Shown piece after piece: positions 1 through 8,431 of a DNA stretch of 64,000 bases (position 1 is the stretch's first letter; each line of letters starts with the position of its first letter). The position numbers and the translations under genes were made by a program. Under the pieces are notes generated by a model that was given only the letters and a program-made list of their open reading frames with translations, was not told the origin of the DNA and did not search any database. The DNA lies in contig JAIQFT010000008.1 in the NCBI GenBank assembly GCA_020073185.1, positions 1 to 64,000 of the forward strand, in the 5' to 3' direction. This stretch comes from Terriglobia bacterium. GTDB taxonomy: Bacteria > Acidobacteriota > Terriglobia > Terriglobales > Acidobacteriaceae.

Positions 1-713
1 TTCAGCGGCGTGTCCAGCGCCACCAGCTTTCCGTGATCGACGATCGCGATGCGGTCGCACAAGCGGTCCGCTTCGTCCATGTAGTGCGTTGTAATCAGCA
101 TCGTGAGGCGTCGTTCTTCCTTGATCTTGGTCAGCATCTCCCACACCGCGACCCGCGACACCGGGTCCAGCCCCGTGGTCGGCTCGTCGAGAAAGAAGAT
201 CTTGGGGCTGTGTACCAGCCCGCGCGCGACTTCCAGCCGCCGCCTCATGCCGCCCGACAGCGTCTTGGTCTGCGCCGTCCGCCACTTGGTCAATTCCACG
301 TCGGCCAGCAGTTTGGCGATGGCGCGCTCGCGCTGCTCGCGCGGCACACCGTACAGCTTGGCGTAAATGCTGAGGTTCTCCTCCACCGTCAAATCCACGT
401 CGCTGGTCATCGCCTGCGGGATCACCCCGATCGAACGCCGCGCCGCGTCCGGTTCTTTGCTCACATCGTGCCCGGCGACGAACGCTTTCCCGGCGGTGAT
501 CTCGATCAGCGTGGTCATCATGCGGATCAGCGTGGACTTGCCCGCTCCGTTCGGTCCCAGCAGCCCGAAGATTTCCCCCTCGGCGACCGAAAACGACACG
601 CCGTCCACCGCCGTGAAGTCGCCGTATTTCTTAGTGATGCGCTCCACCGCGATCGCCGGCGGCGCCCCCGCCGCGGGCTGCGTTCCACCGTTCGGCTTGG
701 TGTTGCTGATCAT
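1..713 (-). CDS. ABC transporter ATP-binding protein (partial, C-terminus outside window)
   Basis: Reading the minus strand from the ATG at 713 gives a drug-exporter-type ATPase (DrrA/YbhF class). Visible motifs are Walker A GPNGAGKST, signature LSGGMRRRLEVARGL, Walker B IFFLDEPTTGLDP and the switch His in TTHYMDEADRL. The start overlaps the HlyD stop as ATGA (710-713), so it is translationally coupled as third gene of a tetR-hlyD-ABC operon. Its last residues and the expected ABC-2 permease lie beyond position 1. Likely role: energising efflux of a toxic or lipophilic compound; the substrate cannot be read from the sequence. Confidence 0.93.
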   Translation of the reverse strand, partial: MISNTKPNGGTQPAAGAPPAIAVERITKKYGDFTAVDGVSFSVAEGEIFGLLGPNGAGKSTLIRMMTTLIEITAGKAFVAGHDVSKEPDAARRSIGVIPQAMTSDVDLTVEENLSIYAKLYGVPREQRERAIAKLLADVELTKWRTAQTKTLSGGMRRRLEVARGLVHSPKIFFLDEPTTGLDPVSRVAVWEMLTKIKEERRLTMLITTHYMDEADRLCDRIAIVDHGKLVALDTPL

Positions 714-1801
714 TTTCCCTGGCCTGCGGCCGAGCCTTGCACGGTCGCATTCAATTTCGCCGCCGGCACCAGCACCTCGGCGGTCATGCCGGTCGCGTAC
801 TTCATCCCCTGGTTGTCAATGCGCAGCTTCAAGGCCACTGTCTTGATATCGCGCTTGCTTCGGCTCACGTCGCGCTGGGTCGCGAAATCCCCCTCGGTGC
901 TCTTGAAAATCACTTTTCCCGGGATCAGCGTTCCGCCCGGCATGCGCACCTCGAGCGTGTCGCCGAGCGCGATTCTGTCGGCGTAGGTCTCCGGCACCGC
1001 CGCCCGCACCCAGGTGTCGTTCAGGTCCATGATGGTGATGATCGGCCCCCCCGGGTTGACCACCTCGCCCTGCCGCGCCGCCCGCAGCGAAACCACGCCC
1101 GTGATCGGCGCCACGATCCGCGTGTACCCCAGCCGCGTCTCCGCCTCGGCGAGCTGGGCCTGCGCGTTCAGCACCTGGGCGCGGGTTGACGCCACCGTGC
1201 TCTCCGCCGCTCGTGTCTGGTGCAGACGCGCCTCGGCGGATGCCAAGTCGGCTTCGGCAGCCCGGACCTGGTCGCGCAGCGATTGCACATTCGCCGTGGC
1301 GGCTTTCAGCGCGGCCACGGCGCGGTCGCGGTCCTGCCGGGAAGCAACGCCTTGATCCGCCAGGGACACGGTACGCTGGCTATCGCTGGATGTCTGTTCC
1401 AGGTTGGCCTCGGCCATTACCAGCTGGCTCCTTACCGATTGCAGCCGTGCTCGCGCGTTGAGCACGTCGCTCGAGGTTGATCCCCGCGTGACCATCTCCG
1501 TCGCGCGCGTTCCCGTCACCTGCGAACGCAGCCCGGAGATCACGTTTTCCGCCGCGCGCTTTTGCGCCTCCAGTTCGGCGGAATCGAGCACCGCCACCAG
1601 GTCTCCCTCTTTCACCGGCGTACCTTCGTCGACCGTCAGCTTTTCGATCCGGCCCTGGATTTTCGAGCTCACGATTACCTGGTTCGCGTCCACCGTCCCG
1701 ATCAGCACCAGCCCCCGGTTGCGGTTCGCGGTCAGGAAGTAGTAGCCGATCGCCGCCGCCAGGATGATCAGCAGAAGAATGCCAAAGCGCCGGCCTTTCA
1801 T
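710..1801 (-). CDS. HlyD-family membrane fusion protein
   Basis: 363 residues. One N-terminal membrane anchor (about residues 7-24) is followed by a biotinyl-lipoyl-like half motif (IQGRIEKLTVDEGTPVKEGD), a long Ala/Gln-rich coiled-coil hairpin (about 75-225), and the second lipoyl half plus beta-barrel (LGYTRIVAPITGVVSLRAA). This is the periplasmic adaptor architecture of HlyD/EmrA/YbhG proteins, which link an inner-membrane ABC exporter to the outer membrane. It overlaps the upstream TetR gene (1798-1801) and the downstream ATPase gene (710-713) by four bases each, so all three are one operon. Confidence 0.93.
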   Translation of the reverse strand: MKGRRFGILLLIILAAAIGYYFLTANRNRGLVLIGTVDANQVIVSSKIQGRIEKLTVDEGTPVKEGDLVAVLDSAELEAQKRAAENVISGLRSQVTGTRATEMVTRGSTSSDVLNARARLQSVRSQLVMAEANLEQTSSDSQRTVSLADQGVASRQDRDRAVAALKAATANVQSLRDQVRAAEADLASAEARLHQTRAAESTVASTRAQVLNAQAQLAEAETRLGYTRIVAPITGVVSLRAARQGEVVNPGGPIITIMDLNDTWVRAAVPETYADRIALGDTLEVRMPGGTLIPGKVIFKSTEGDFATQRDVSRSKRDIKTVALKLRIDNQGMKYATGMTAEVLVPAAKLNATVQGSAAGQGK

Positions 1802-2469
1802 CGGCTTCCCTCCTGGGTATTGGATGTGAAAATCGCGGCCGAGATGAAGTCCAGCACCGCCGCCCGCTTCCGCGCCACCTGCTCCGGCGCCGTCGGATCC
1901 ATGCCGGGCATCAGCAGCCGCATCATCGGAATCGAGCTGAAATAAAAGATGTTGAGGGCGATCAGCGAGGGCACCACGTCCATGGGATTCAGCTCACGAA
2001 TTTCTCCGCGCGCGATTCCCTCCAGCATTACCTCGCGCAAGCGCGCAAACGTCGGCCGCAGATAGCGCTCGACAATCCGCCTGAGGTGCGGCGAACCCTT
2101 GCGCCCGCTGCGCATCATCTCCCGCTGCACCATGCGCGGGTAGGCGGGATGGCCGGCGATGAAATCGAAGTGCGCGCCCACGAACTGGCGGATCTTCTCC
2201 CGCGGCGGCAATTCGCGCGCCAGCACTTCCGCAATCCGCTTCGTCAGCCCGACGAACACCTCGTCAAGTGCCGCCCCGTAAAGCGTCTCCTTGTCCTTGA
2301 AGTAGTAGTAGAGCAGCGCCTTGTTGACCTTGGCGGCGCGCGCAATGGCGTCCGTCCGCGCCCCCGCCGCGCCCTCGTGCGCAAACTCAAGGATGGCAGC
2401 ATTGAGAATGGCGGCCCGCGTCTGCTCCGGCTGCCCGCGCGTGCCCAGCGGTTTCGATTTGCTCGGCAT
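1798..2469 (-). CDS. TetR/AcrR-family transcriptional regulator
   Basis: 223 residues. The N-terminal TetR helix-turn-helix spans about residues 15-60 (QTRAAILNAAILEFAHEGAAG, then DAIARAAKVNKALLYYYFKDKE), followed by an all-helical ligand domain. It is first in the efflux operon. A palindrome ends 16 bases upstream of its start codon (2485-2502), and a purine-rich AGAGAAG ribosome site lies between. It therefore probably represses its own operon and releases it when the exported compound binds. The ligand is unknown. Confidence 0.93.
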   Translation of the reverse strand: MPSKSKPLGTRGQPEQTRAAILNAAILEFAHEGAAGARTDAIARAAKVNKALLYYYFKDKETLYGAALDEVFVGLTKRIAEVLARELPPREKIRQFVGAHFDFIAGHPAYPRMVQREMMRSGRKGSPHLRRIVERYLRPTFARLREVMLEGIARGEIRELNPMDVVPSLIALNIFYFSSIPMMRLLMPGMDPTAPEQVARKRAAVLDFISAAIFTSNTQEGSR

Positions 2470-2484
2470 CAGGCTTCTCTTATT

Positions 2485-2502
2485 TAACTAACTGGTTAGT
2501 TA
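2485..2502. promoter_or_regulatory. TetR operator palindrome
   Basis: Perfect 8-bp inverted repeat TAACTAAC-TG-GTTAGTTA directly upstream of the tetR start (2469). The form is typical of TetR-family operators. It sits in a short A+T-rich island between the divergently transcribed efflux operon and the phosphatase gene at 2589, so it could influence both. Confidence 0.8.
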
Positions 2503-2588
2503 GCATAACAGCCCGGACGCGCCGCCGCAAGCCCTTTTGCCGGGCCCACCGGCCGCACCTTCGCCCCCCGATATCTATAATCAGCAGA

Positions 2589-3758
2589 ATGGGTTCTACC
2601 GCCACTGCCCCGCACACCCCGCCACCTCCCCCGCCGCCGCGCTTCCGGCAGCGCGCCCGGGATTTCTGGGCCCAAGTCAGCGAGGGTCTGGAACTCAACC
2701 AGCTTTGGTCGCAGTTCGTGCACGAGGCGCGCACCAGCTACGGCCTGTACTCACGCGAATTCAAACGTGGCGACGTGGAAGGTCTCCGGCGCGGCCAGCG
2801 GTACTGGGCTCTCACCAAGCAATTCTTCTGGGCCGTGGTGATGAAGCTCTCGCCCGCCCGCCGCGTAATTCTGCTGGTCGCTGTGGTGTTCCTGGTGACT
2901 CCCGTGATCGTATTCCAGGTTTCCGACAAGGGAGTCGACGTTAGCGGAGGCAGCCTGGCATTCTGGGGCGGCGCGCTGCTGCTTTTGCTGCTGGTGCTGG
3001 AGATTGCCGACCGCGTGACCATGAAACGCGACCTGGAAATCGCGCGTGAAATACAGCACTGGCTGGTCCCCGCAACGCCGCCGCAAATCGCCGGCCTGGA
3101 TGTCGCGTTTGTTTCGCGCCCCGCCAATACTGTCGCCGGCGATTATTACGATGTCCTGCCAATGGAGTCGGACGACGCCGCTCAGGAGGTTCTGCTGGCC
3201 GTCGCCGACGTAGCTGGCAAGAGCCTACCGGCGGCACTGCTGATGGCGACGTTGCAGGCCAGCCTGCGCACGCTCGCCACCACCGCGCGCTCCCTGCCCG
3301 AACTGGTACGCGGCCTCAACCGTTACGCCTGCGCGAACAGCCTCGGCGGCCAGCGCTTTACCACCGCGTTCCTGGCGCGCCTGAATCCCTCCACCGGCGA
3401 GTTGATCTATACCAACGCCGGGCACAACGCGCCCCTGTTGTGGCGCGCCTCCGGTTCGCTGGAGCGCCTCGACGTTGGCGGCATTCCCCTCGGCATTCAA
3501 AATGATCGTCCGTACGAGTGCGGCAGCACCGTGCTGCGGCGGGGCGATATGCTGGTAATCTTCACCGACGGCGTGGTCGAGGCGGTCAACGAGCGTGGTG
3601 AAGAATACGACGAAGGCCGCCTGCTTCCGCTCGTGCAGCGTTGCGCCGCCAAGAGCGCGCAAGGCCTGGTGGATTGCCTTATGCAGGAGTTGCGCACCTT
3701 CGCCGGCCAAGCCAGCCAGCACGACGACATCACCTGCATGGCCGTGCGCTTGGTTTAG
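2589..3758 (+). CDS. SpoIIE/RsbU-type PP2C phosphatase, membrane-anchored
   Basis: 389 residues. A proline run near the N-terminus precedes two membrane segments (about 96-117 and 123-143) and a cytoplasmic SpoIIE phosphatase domain. Metal-binding and core motifs are GDYYD, ADVAGKSLPAAL, TNAGHNAPL, FTDGVVEA and the terminal DDIT. The family dephosphorylates anti-sigma-factor antagonists in partner-switching pathways; no partner kinase or STAS gene is nearby, so its target is elsewhere. No sensor domain is visible beyond the membrane region. It is convergent with the PilZ gene downstream. Confidence 0.9.
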   Translation: MGSTATAPHTPPPPPPPRFRQRARDFWAQVSEGLELNQLWSQFVHEARTSYGLYSREFKRGDVEGLRRGQRYWALTKQFFWAVVMKLSPARRVILLVAVVFLVTPVIVFQVSDKGVDVSGGSLAFWGGALLLLLLVLEIADRVTMKRDLEIAREIQHWLVPATPPQIAGLDVAFVSRPANTVAGDYYDVLPMESDDAAQEVLLAVADVAGKSLPAALLMATLQASLRTLATTARSLPELVRGLNRYACANSLGGQRFTTAFLARLNPSTGELIYTNAGHNAPLLWRASGSLERLDVGGIPLGIQNDRPYECGSTVLRRGDMLVIFTDGVVEAVNERGEEYDEGRLLPLVQRCAAKSAQGLVDCLMQELRTFAGQASQHDDITCMAVRLV

Positions 3759-3806
3759 CAAAATCGACGCTGGAATCTCTTGGCCAACCTCAGCGCTGCC
3801 GTCTTG

Positions 3807-4142
3807 TTACTCAGCCGAACCAGGCGCTCCCTTGGGCAGATCGACGATTCGCTCGATTTGTGCAGCGATGCCAAACTGGCCTGCAGCTCCCTCCACGCGC
3901 ACAACCCTGCCGTGGCAGCGCACCATTCTGTTGCATTCCAGCCCGAGTTCCTTGGGGAGCATGAGGACGATTTCAACCTCGGCGCCCTCGCTGAACGGAG
4001 CGTCACTGAACAGGAACACTCCCCCTAGGCTGACGTCCTTGATCGTGGCACCAATCGTATGGCCGTCTGCGCTTAACGCCGCGGGACCAGTGACACTGAC
4101 GCGTTCGTGCTGACGACGTAGCTCGGATTCTAAGGCTGCCAA
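3807..4142 (-). CDS. PilZ-domain protein
   Basis: 111 residues when read from TTG at 4142. That start has an AGGAG five to seven bases upstream on the minus strand, and the protein then begins just before the domain; the longer frame to 4250 has an unconvincing N-terminus. The PilZ c-di-GMP signature is present as an R-rich segment (RRQHER) followed by DVSLGGVFLF. Binding would couple c-di-GMP to an unknown output. It stands alone between the phosphatase and a pseudopilin-like gene. Confidence 0.8.
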   Translation of the reverse strand: MAALESELRRQHERVSVTGPAALSADGHTIGATIKDVSLGGVFLFSDAPFSEGAEVEIVLMLPKELGLECNRMVRCHGRVVRVEGAAGQFGIAAQIERIVDLPKGAPGSAE

Positions 4143-4310
4143 GCGCCTCTCCTGCGAATGGAGCGGAAGAACAACCTGTATACACGTCCCCGTGCCGAAA
4201 TGGAATTGAGATGAATGGTATCGAGACAAACTTCTCCATCCGGCACACACGCCTGACAGCCGCCACAGGGGTTCGCGTGAGCTGAGCGTAGATGGGCTCC
4301 CTTGTTTGCT

Positions 4311-5054
4311 TCAGCGCGGGTTGCGGGGCTGTTGCGGTGAAGGGCTCGGCTGGCCGAACGACGAGGGCTGGCTGAAGGAAGAAGGTTGGCCCAAGGACGA
4401 AGGCGGGCCGAACGCGCCGGACGGCTGCTGGCCCTGAGGAGCGCCGGGAGTGCCGAGGACGCCGGCAGTTCCGAAGGTCTTGCCGGTGTAAGGACCGTTG
4501 ATCAGGCCGCCACGATCAAGGGTCGGGTCATAAACGAAGTACCATTCGTTGTAGTGGGTCTTCTCGTTAAACTGGTGCAGACCTTGCTTCTCGCTGAGGC
4601 TTGCCACCCCGATGACGACGCCGCTGCTGGGCACGGACTGGCCGGCGCTGGGCGAAGTACCGCCCAGCGAGCTCATGGCGGAGACCGGCGTACCGAAGTT
4701 AGAAGTCGTGCCGAGCTGCACGTCGCCAACGTGCAACATGCGCCACTTGCCGTCAGGAGACATCGGATCCTTGTATTCCTTGCGCAGGAAGCGGATGGTA
4801 TTGGTCTCCTTCAGTTGGTCGATGGAGCCGGGATAGCGCCCGAACTTCCTGAAGTATTTCTTGATGGCGCGGGAGTACTGCGCACCGCGGTGGATCATTT
4901 CCTCTTCCCGGTCGCGCTGGATCTGGGTCTTGACGGCGGGCGCCGTGGCCAGCAGACCGATGACCAGCAGGGCCATGAGGAACAGAATCGCCATCAAGAT
5001 GTAGCCGGACTGGGCGGCGCGGCGATGAAAACGGCCGATCTGCATGAAGATCAT
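4311..5054 (-). CDS. Type II secretion/pilin-like protein (pseudopilin-like)
   Basis: 247 residues. The N-terminus has a short basic leader followed by SGYILMAILFLMALLVIGLLA and a charged helix (QIQRDREEEMIHRG), a prepilin-like layout, then AIKKYFRKFGRYPGSIDQL, typical of GspG/TadE-type globular domains. The expected GFTLIE cleavage motif is replaced by SGYILMA, so cleavage by prepilin peptidase is uncertain. The C-terminal 60 residues are low complexity with repeats of FSQPSSFGQP type. An in-frame ATG at 5045 is an alternative start. Confidence 0.65.
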   Translation of the reverse strand: MIFMQIGRFHRRAAQSGYILMAILFLMALLVIGLLATAPAVKTQIQRDREEEMIHRGAQYSRAIKKYFRKFGRYPGSIDQLKETNTIRFLRKEYKDPMSPDGKWRMLHVGDVQLGTTSNFGTPVSAMSSLGGTSPSAGQSVPSSGVVIGVASLSEKQGLHQFNEKTHYNEWYFVYDPTLDRGGLINGPYTGKTFGTAGVLGTPGAPQGQQPSGAFGPPSSLGQPSSFSQPSSFGQPSPSPQQPRNPR

Positions 5055-5244
5055 TTTACCAGCGCTCAGGTTCTATGACGGCCAAGGAAATTAGGCCCTT
5101 GGAGCATTTCGATGCTCGCCCGGCGATCATGCGCACCCACTCTTGTCATCCTGACCGCGGAAGCTCCCGCCATCGGACGCCCGATTGGGCGTGCGGGTTG
5201 ACGCGTCCGAGCCAAGTTGCCGGGTCTTTAGTTAGGCCGCGCGC

Positions 5245-6423
5245 TCACTCGACGAACATACAGTCGCCATAGGAATAAAACCGGTACTTCCGCTCGACCG
5301 CGTGCCGATACGCCAACCGCACAAACTCCCGCCCCGCAAACGCACTCACCATCATCAGCAGCGTGGACTTCGGCAGATGAAAATTCGTCAACATCGCCCC
5401 CACTACCCGAAACTGAAATCCCGGATAGATGAACACGTCCGCCTCACCCGCGCCGGCTTGAACCTTCGGACTCCCGGTTCCTGACTTCTGACTCCTCAAT
5501 GCCGCATACTCCAACGTCCTGACCGTCGTCGTCCCGACCGCCACCACGCGTCGCCCCGCCTCCACCGCCCGATTGATCGCAGCCGCCGTCTCCTGCGGAA
5601 TCCGGTACCACTCGCGATGTAGCTTGTGCTCCTCCACGTTTTCCACATGCACCGGCTGAAACGTCCCCAGCCCGACATGCAGCGTGATCTCGGCCGCCTC
5701 AATTCCCCGCGCCCGCATGCGCTCCAGAATTTCCGGCGTGAAGTGCAGCCCCGCCGTCGGCGCCGCCACCGATCCTGGCGCGCGCGCATAAACTGTCTGA
5801 TATCGTGTGCGATCTGCCGGCTCATCTGGCCTCGCGATATACGGAGGCAACGGCACATGCCCAATCCGCTCCACCACGGCAAAGAAATCCCCTACCGGCT
5901 CGAACCGCAGCGTCCGCTCGCCAAACTCCCCGCGCCCCATCACCTCCGCCCGCAACTCATCCTTCTCGCCAAAGAACAACTTCTCCCCCACGCCGATCTT
6001 TCTACCTGGCCTCACCAGCGCACTCCAGACCAGCGGACTCTCCGCCGTCGACCATCGACCGCCGACGGTCGACCAATTTTCGTTTTCCGCCATCGACCAT
6101 CGGCCATCGGCCATCGACGGCCTGACCAGCAGCGCCTCCACCCTTCCGCGGAGGTGCTCCCTTGCCGCCGGGTTCCATTTGCCCACCGGCTGCGATCTCG
6201 CCCCGCTGCGTCGCCCATGCAAGCGCGCTGGGAATACTCGCGTGTTGTTGAACACCACCAGGTCGTTCGCCCGCAGCAGGTCAGGAAACTCGCGGAACCC
6301 GCGGTCCTCCAGCTTCCCGGTCTCTCGCACCAGGTGCAGCATGCGTGACGCCGCCCGGTCCGCCAGCGGCTCCTGCGCAATCAACTCATCCGGAAGGTGG
6401 TAATCGAAATCAGATACGAGCAC
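5245..6423 (-). CDS. queA: S-adenosylmethionine:tRNA ribosyltransferase-isomerase QueA
   Basis: 392 residues, about 40 longer than usual for the family. It makes epoxyqueuosine in tRNA from the preQ1-modified base and SAM. Family motifs: [14 protein letters not shown] at the N-terminus, [47 protein letters not shown] and ANFHLPKST-like [19 protein letters not shown]. The extra length sits in two places: about residues 102-133 (rich in W, S, G, E), and about 306-322 ([10 protein letters not shown]). Both coincide with 7-nt-period arrays in the DNA (6046-6118 and 5467-5495), so they look like repeat insertions tolerated in frame. Confidence 0.95.
   Translation of the reverse strand: MLVSDFDYHLPDELIAQEPLADRAASRMLHLVRETGKLEDRGFREFPDLLRANDLVVFNNTRVFPARLHGRRSGARSQPVGKWNPAAREHLRGRVEALLVRPSMADGRWSMAENENWSTVGGRWSTAESPLVWSALVRPGRKIGVGEKLFFGEKDELRAEVMGRGEFGERTLRFEPVGDFFAVVERIGHVPLPPYIARPDEPADRTRYQTVYARAPGSVAAPTAGLHFTPEILERMRARGIEAAEITLHVGLGTFQPVHVENVEEHKLHREWYRIPQETAAAINRAVEAGRRVVAVGTTTVRTLEYAALRSQKSGTGSPKVQAGAGEADVFIYPGFQFRVVGAMLTNFHLPKSTLLMMVSAFAGREFVRLAYRHAVERKYRFYSYGDCMFVE
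5467..5495. repeat. 7-nt-period array inside queA (3' part)
   Basis: Consecutive heptamers CGGACTC, CCGGTTC, CTGACTT, CTGACTC. The array encodes an insertion just before the conserved C-terminal FIYPGF segment of QueA. The same style of array occurs at 63391-63439 with related units (AACTCCG, GACTCCG). Confidence 0.6.
6046..6118. repeat. Two 7-nt-period arrays inside queA
   Basis: First array 6046-6073: CGTCGAC, CATCGAC, CGCCGAC, GGTCGAC. Second array 6091-6118: CATCGAC, CATCGGC, CATCGGC, CATCGAC. A T-rich spacer separates them. Translated on the minus strand they give a tryptophan- and serine-rich insert of about 30 residues that QueA proteins normally lack. Confidence 0.65.
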
Positions 6424-6445
6424 AGGTAAGTTTTAATCGAAAACC

Positions 6446-6545
6446 GGTCGATCAGTCTTTCGGTCTATCAGCCTTTCAGTCTTTCAGTCAGTCGCTCCCC
6501 GCTGCGAAAGACCGATCAACCGAAAGACTGACTGACCGATCGACC
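6446..6545. repeat. Inverted pair of 8-nt-period arrays between queA and aldolase
   Basis: The left arm 6446-6495 is built of octamers such as TCAGTCTT, TCGGTCTA, TCAGCCTT. The right arm 6505-6545 is the inverted counterpart (GAAAGACC, GATCAACC, GAAAGACT, GACTGACC). The two could fold into a long imperfect hairpin in the region between the divergent queA and aldolase genes. Confidence 0.65.
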
Positions 6546-6601
6546 CGGAGTTGCCAATCCCCAAGCGCCCGTCGTACCATGCTCGGGCCGCGCAGAGTTT
6601 G

Positions 6602-6618
6602 TATACTACATGTGTAGT
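6602..6618 (+). promoter_or_regulatory. Putative -10 box and operator at the aldolase start
   Basis: TATACT (6602-6607) fits a -10 box and would put the transcript start only a few bases before the ATG at 6621. Overlapping it is the inverted repeat ACTACA-TG-TGTAGT (6605-6618). No -35 box or Shine-Dalgarno sequence is visible, so the message may be nearly leaderless. A repressor binding the palindrome would control the microcompartment operon; its family cannot be told from the site. Confidence 0.45.
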
Positions 6619-6620
6619 TA

Positions 6621-7442
6621 ATGAAGAGCGAACGCCAAAACCGCGAAGACATTGTGCGCTTGGGCCGCATGCTCCACCAGCGCGGCTACGTCGCCGCCAC
6701 CGACGGCAATCTCTCCGTCCGCCTCGACCACGAAACTATCCTCTCCACTCCCACGGGCATGAGCAAGGGCATGTTGGAGCCCGAGGACCTGGTCGTCGTG
6801 GACATGCAAGGGAAGCGCGTCACCGGCCACCGCCAGGTATCCAGTGAGATCGGCATGCACCTGCTGATCTACTCTCACCGTCCGGACGCGCACGGGATCG
6901 TGCACGCGCATCCGCCCACGGCCACCGGATACGCCGCCGCCGGACTGCCGCTGAACCAGGCGCTGGTCTCGGAAATCGTGCTCTCGCTCGGCTGCATTCC
7001 GCTGGCGCGCTACGCCACGCCGGGCACCCCCGAACTGGTACAGGCCCTGGAGCCGCTGGTCCCGCAGTATGACGCCATCCTCATGGCCAACCACGGCGTA
7101 GTCACCTACGGCGACGACCTCACGCGCGCCTACATGAAAATGGAAACCGTCGAGCACTTCGCGCAAATCGCACTGGTCACGCACCTGCTTGGCCGCCAGC
7201 AACTCTTGACCCAGGACGAAGTCGGCAAGCTCATTGATGCCCGCGAGCGCTACGGCCTCACCGGGCCGCCGAAGGCGCCTTCGTGCCCGGTTACGGCATC
7301 ATCGCCGGGAGCGCCTACGCCCGCCAGGGGAACTGAAACGTCCAAGCCGCAGGAGGGAGGCGGCAAGATCACGGTCACGCGCGAAGAACTCGCCGCCATC
7401 GTGGAAGACGCGCTGCGCCAGACCGGCAAGCGCCGGTGGTAG
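6621..7442 (+). CDS. Class II aldolase/adducin-family protein with probable encapsulation peptide
   Basis: 273 residues. Core about 1-214 is a class II aldolase of the fuculose-1-phosphate aldolase type: ATDGNLSVRLD (substrate loop), the zinc pair HAHPPTATGYA, and the downstream metal His in MANHGVVTYGDDL. It is followed by a Pro/Ser/Gly-rich linker (about 215-248) and a predicted amphipathic helix at the C-terminus (TREELAAIVEDALRQ). That linker-helix layout is how many cargo enzymes are recruited into microcompartments, and the BMC shell genes follow directly. Likely reaction: retro-aldol cleavage of a deoxysugar phosphate giving lactaldehyde and DHAP. The substrate is inferred. Confidence 0.9.
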   Translation: MKSERQNREDIVRLGRMLHQRGYVAATDGNLSVRLDHETILSTPTGMSKGMLEPEDLVVVDMQGKRVTGHRQVSSEIGMHLLIYSHRPDAHGIVHAHPPTATGYAAAGLPLNQALVSEIVLSLGCIPLARYATPGTPELVQALEPLVPQYDAILMANHGVVTYGDDLTRAYMKMETVEHFAQIALVTHLLGRQQLLTQDEVGKLIDARERYGLTGPPKAPSCPVTASSPGAPTPARGTETSKPQEGGGKITVTREELAAIVEDALRQTGKRRW

Positions 7443-7586
7443 GAAACCCGCCATTGACTTCAGGCGGCTGACTTTTGGGGTTGGAATTTGGCGCTCAGAC
7501 GCATAACATTCCGCTTTCTTTGCCGGCCCTTGGCTAACCGCCAATGGCCACGGCACTAACTAACGATTCATACCTGGAGACCGACA

Positions 7587-7886
7587 ATGGGTGAAGCATT
7601 AGGAATGATTGAAACGCGCGGCCTGGTGGCGATGATCGAAGCCTCTGACGCCATGGTAAAGGCTGCCAAGGTCACGCTGGTGGGCTGGGAGAAGATCGGC
7701 TCCGGCTACGTCACCGCCATCGTGCGCGGCGACGTCGCTGCCGTCAAGGCCGCCACCGACGCCGGCGCCGCCGCCGCCCGCCGGGTCGGCGAACTGATTG
7801 CCGTGCACGTGATCCCGCGTCCGCATGCCAGCCTGGAAGACGTGCTACCCATCGGTCGCGTCATCACCGCCAAGGCCGGAGCATAG
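7587..7886 (+). CDS. BMC-H hexameric microcompartment shell protein
   Basis: 99 residues, a single BMC domain of the PduA/EutM/CcmK type. It begins [23 protein letters not shown], then has [23 protein letters not shown] and the C-terminal [19 protein letters not shown] occupies the position of the pore loop. A CTGGAG ribosome site precedes the ATG. It forms the hexagonal facet tile of a protein organelle. It is the only hexamer gene in the window and no tandem-domain BMC-T gene is visible. Confidence 0.95.
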   Translation: MGEALGMIETRGLVAMIEASDAMVKAAKVTLVGWEKIGSGYVTAIVRGDVAAVKAATDAGAAAARRVGELIAVHVIPRPHASLEDVLPIGRVITAKAGA

Positions 7887-7888
7887 AG

Positions 7889-7985
7889 GATTTGGCGATT
7901 AGGTGATTTAGTGATGGAGTGATTGCCGGGATCCGAAAGCCCACGCACAATCCCTCAATCACAAATCACTAAATTACCAAATTGC
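7889..7985. repeat. Inverted pair of 8-nt-period arrays after BMC-H
   Basis: Left arm 7889-7928 has units GATTTGGC, GATTAGGT, GATTTAGT. Right arm 7948-7985 has AATCCCTC, AATCACAA, ATCACTAA, ATTACCAA. The arms are inverted complements, so the 3' region of the BMC-H message can fold into a long A+T-rich hairpin. This may set relative expression of the hexamer and the pentamers downstream. Confidence 0.65.
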
Positions 7986-8019
7986 TGCGGCGCGGTTGGC
8001 CGCACCAAGGATGTCGATC

Positions 8020-8346
8020 ATGCTTCTCGCACGCGTAGTAGGCACCGTAGTCGCCACGCGCAAGGACGACCGCCTGCAGGGACGCAAGCTGCTAGTCTGC
8101 CGGCCGGTCGCGCCCGATGGCACCGTTGACGGCGGCTACGTGGTCGCCGTAGACACCGTCGGCGCCGGGGTTCAGGAAACGGTGCTGCTGGTCAGCGGCT
8201 CTTCGGCGCGGATGGCCGGCGGCAAGGATTCGCCGGTGGACAGCGCCGTGGTCGGCATCGTGGACGAGGTTCGCCTGGAAAGCGAATCGGACTCCTCGTC
8301 CAACAGCAAGCGCACCGCCGCCATGGCTGCCAAGTCGAGACACTAG
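8020..8346 (+). CDS. BMC-P vertex protein (EutN/CcmL family), first of three
   Basis: 108 residues from the ATG at 8020, preceded by AAGGA at eight-base spacing; ATG at 8011 and TTG at 7996 are upstream alternatives. EutN/CcmL core: MLLARVVGTVVATRKDDRLQ, GRKLLVCRPV, YVVAVDTVGAGVQETVLLV, the small-residue loop GSSARMA and VVGIVDEV. Pentamers of this family cap shell vertices. A Ser/Lys-rich tail of about 25 residues follows the domain. Confidence 0.93.
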   Translation: MLLARVVGTVVATRKDDRLQGRKLLVCRPVAPDGTVDGGYVVAVDTVGAGVQETVLLVSGSSARMAGGKDSPVDSAVVGIVDEVRLESESDSSSNSKRTAAMAAKSRH

Positions 8347-8431
8347 TTGAACGATGCAACGCATCCGCCAATTCGTCATGGCAGCAGCACTAACTCAGCG
8401 TTGGAGCGCGCTCGCGAGCGCGTCTCCACCA

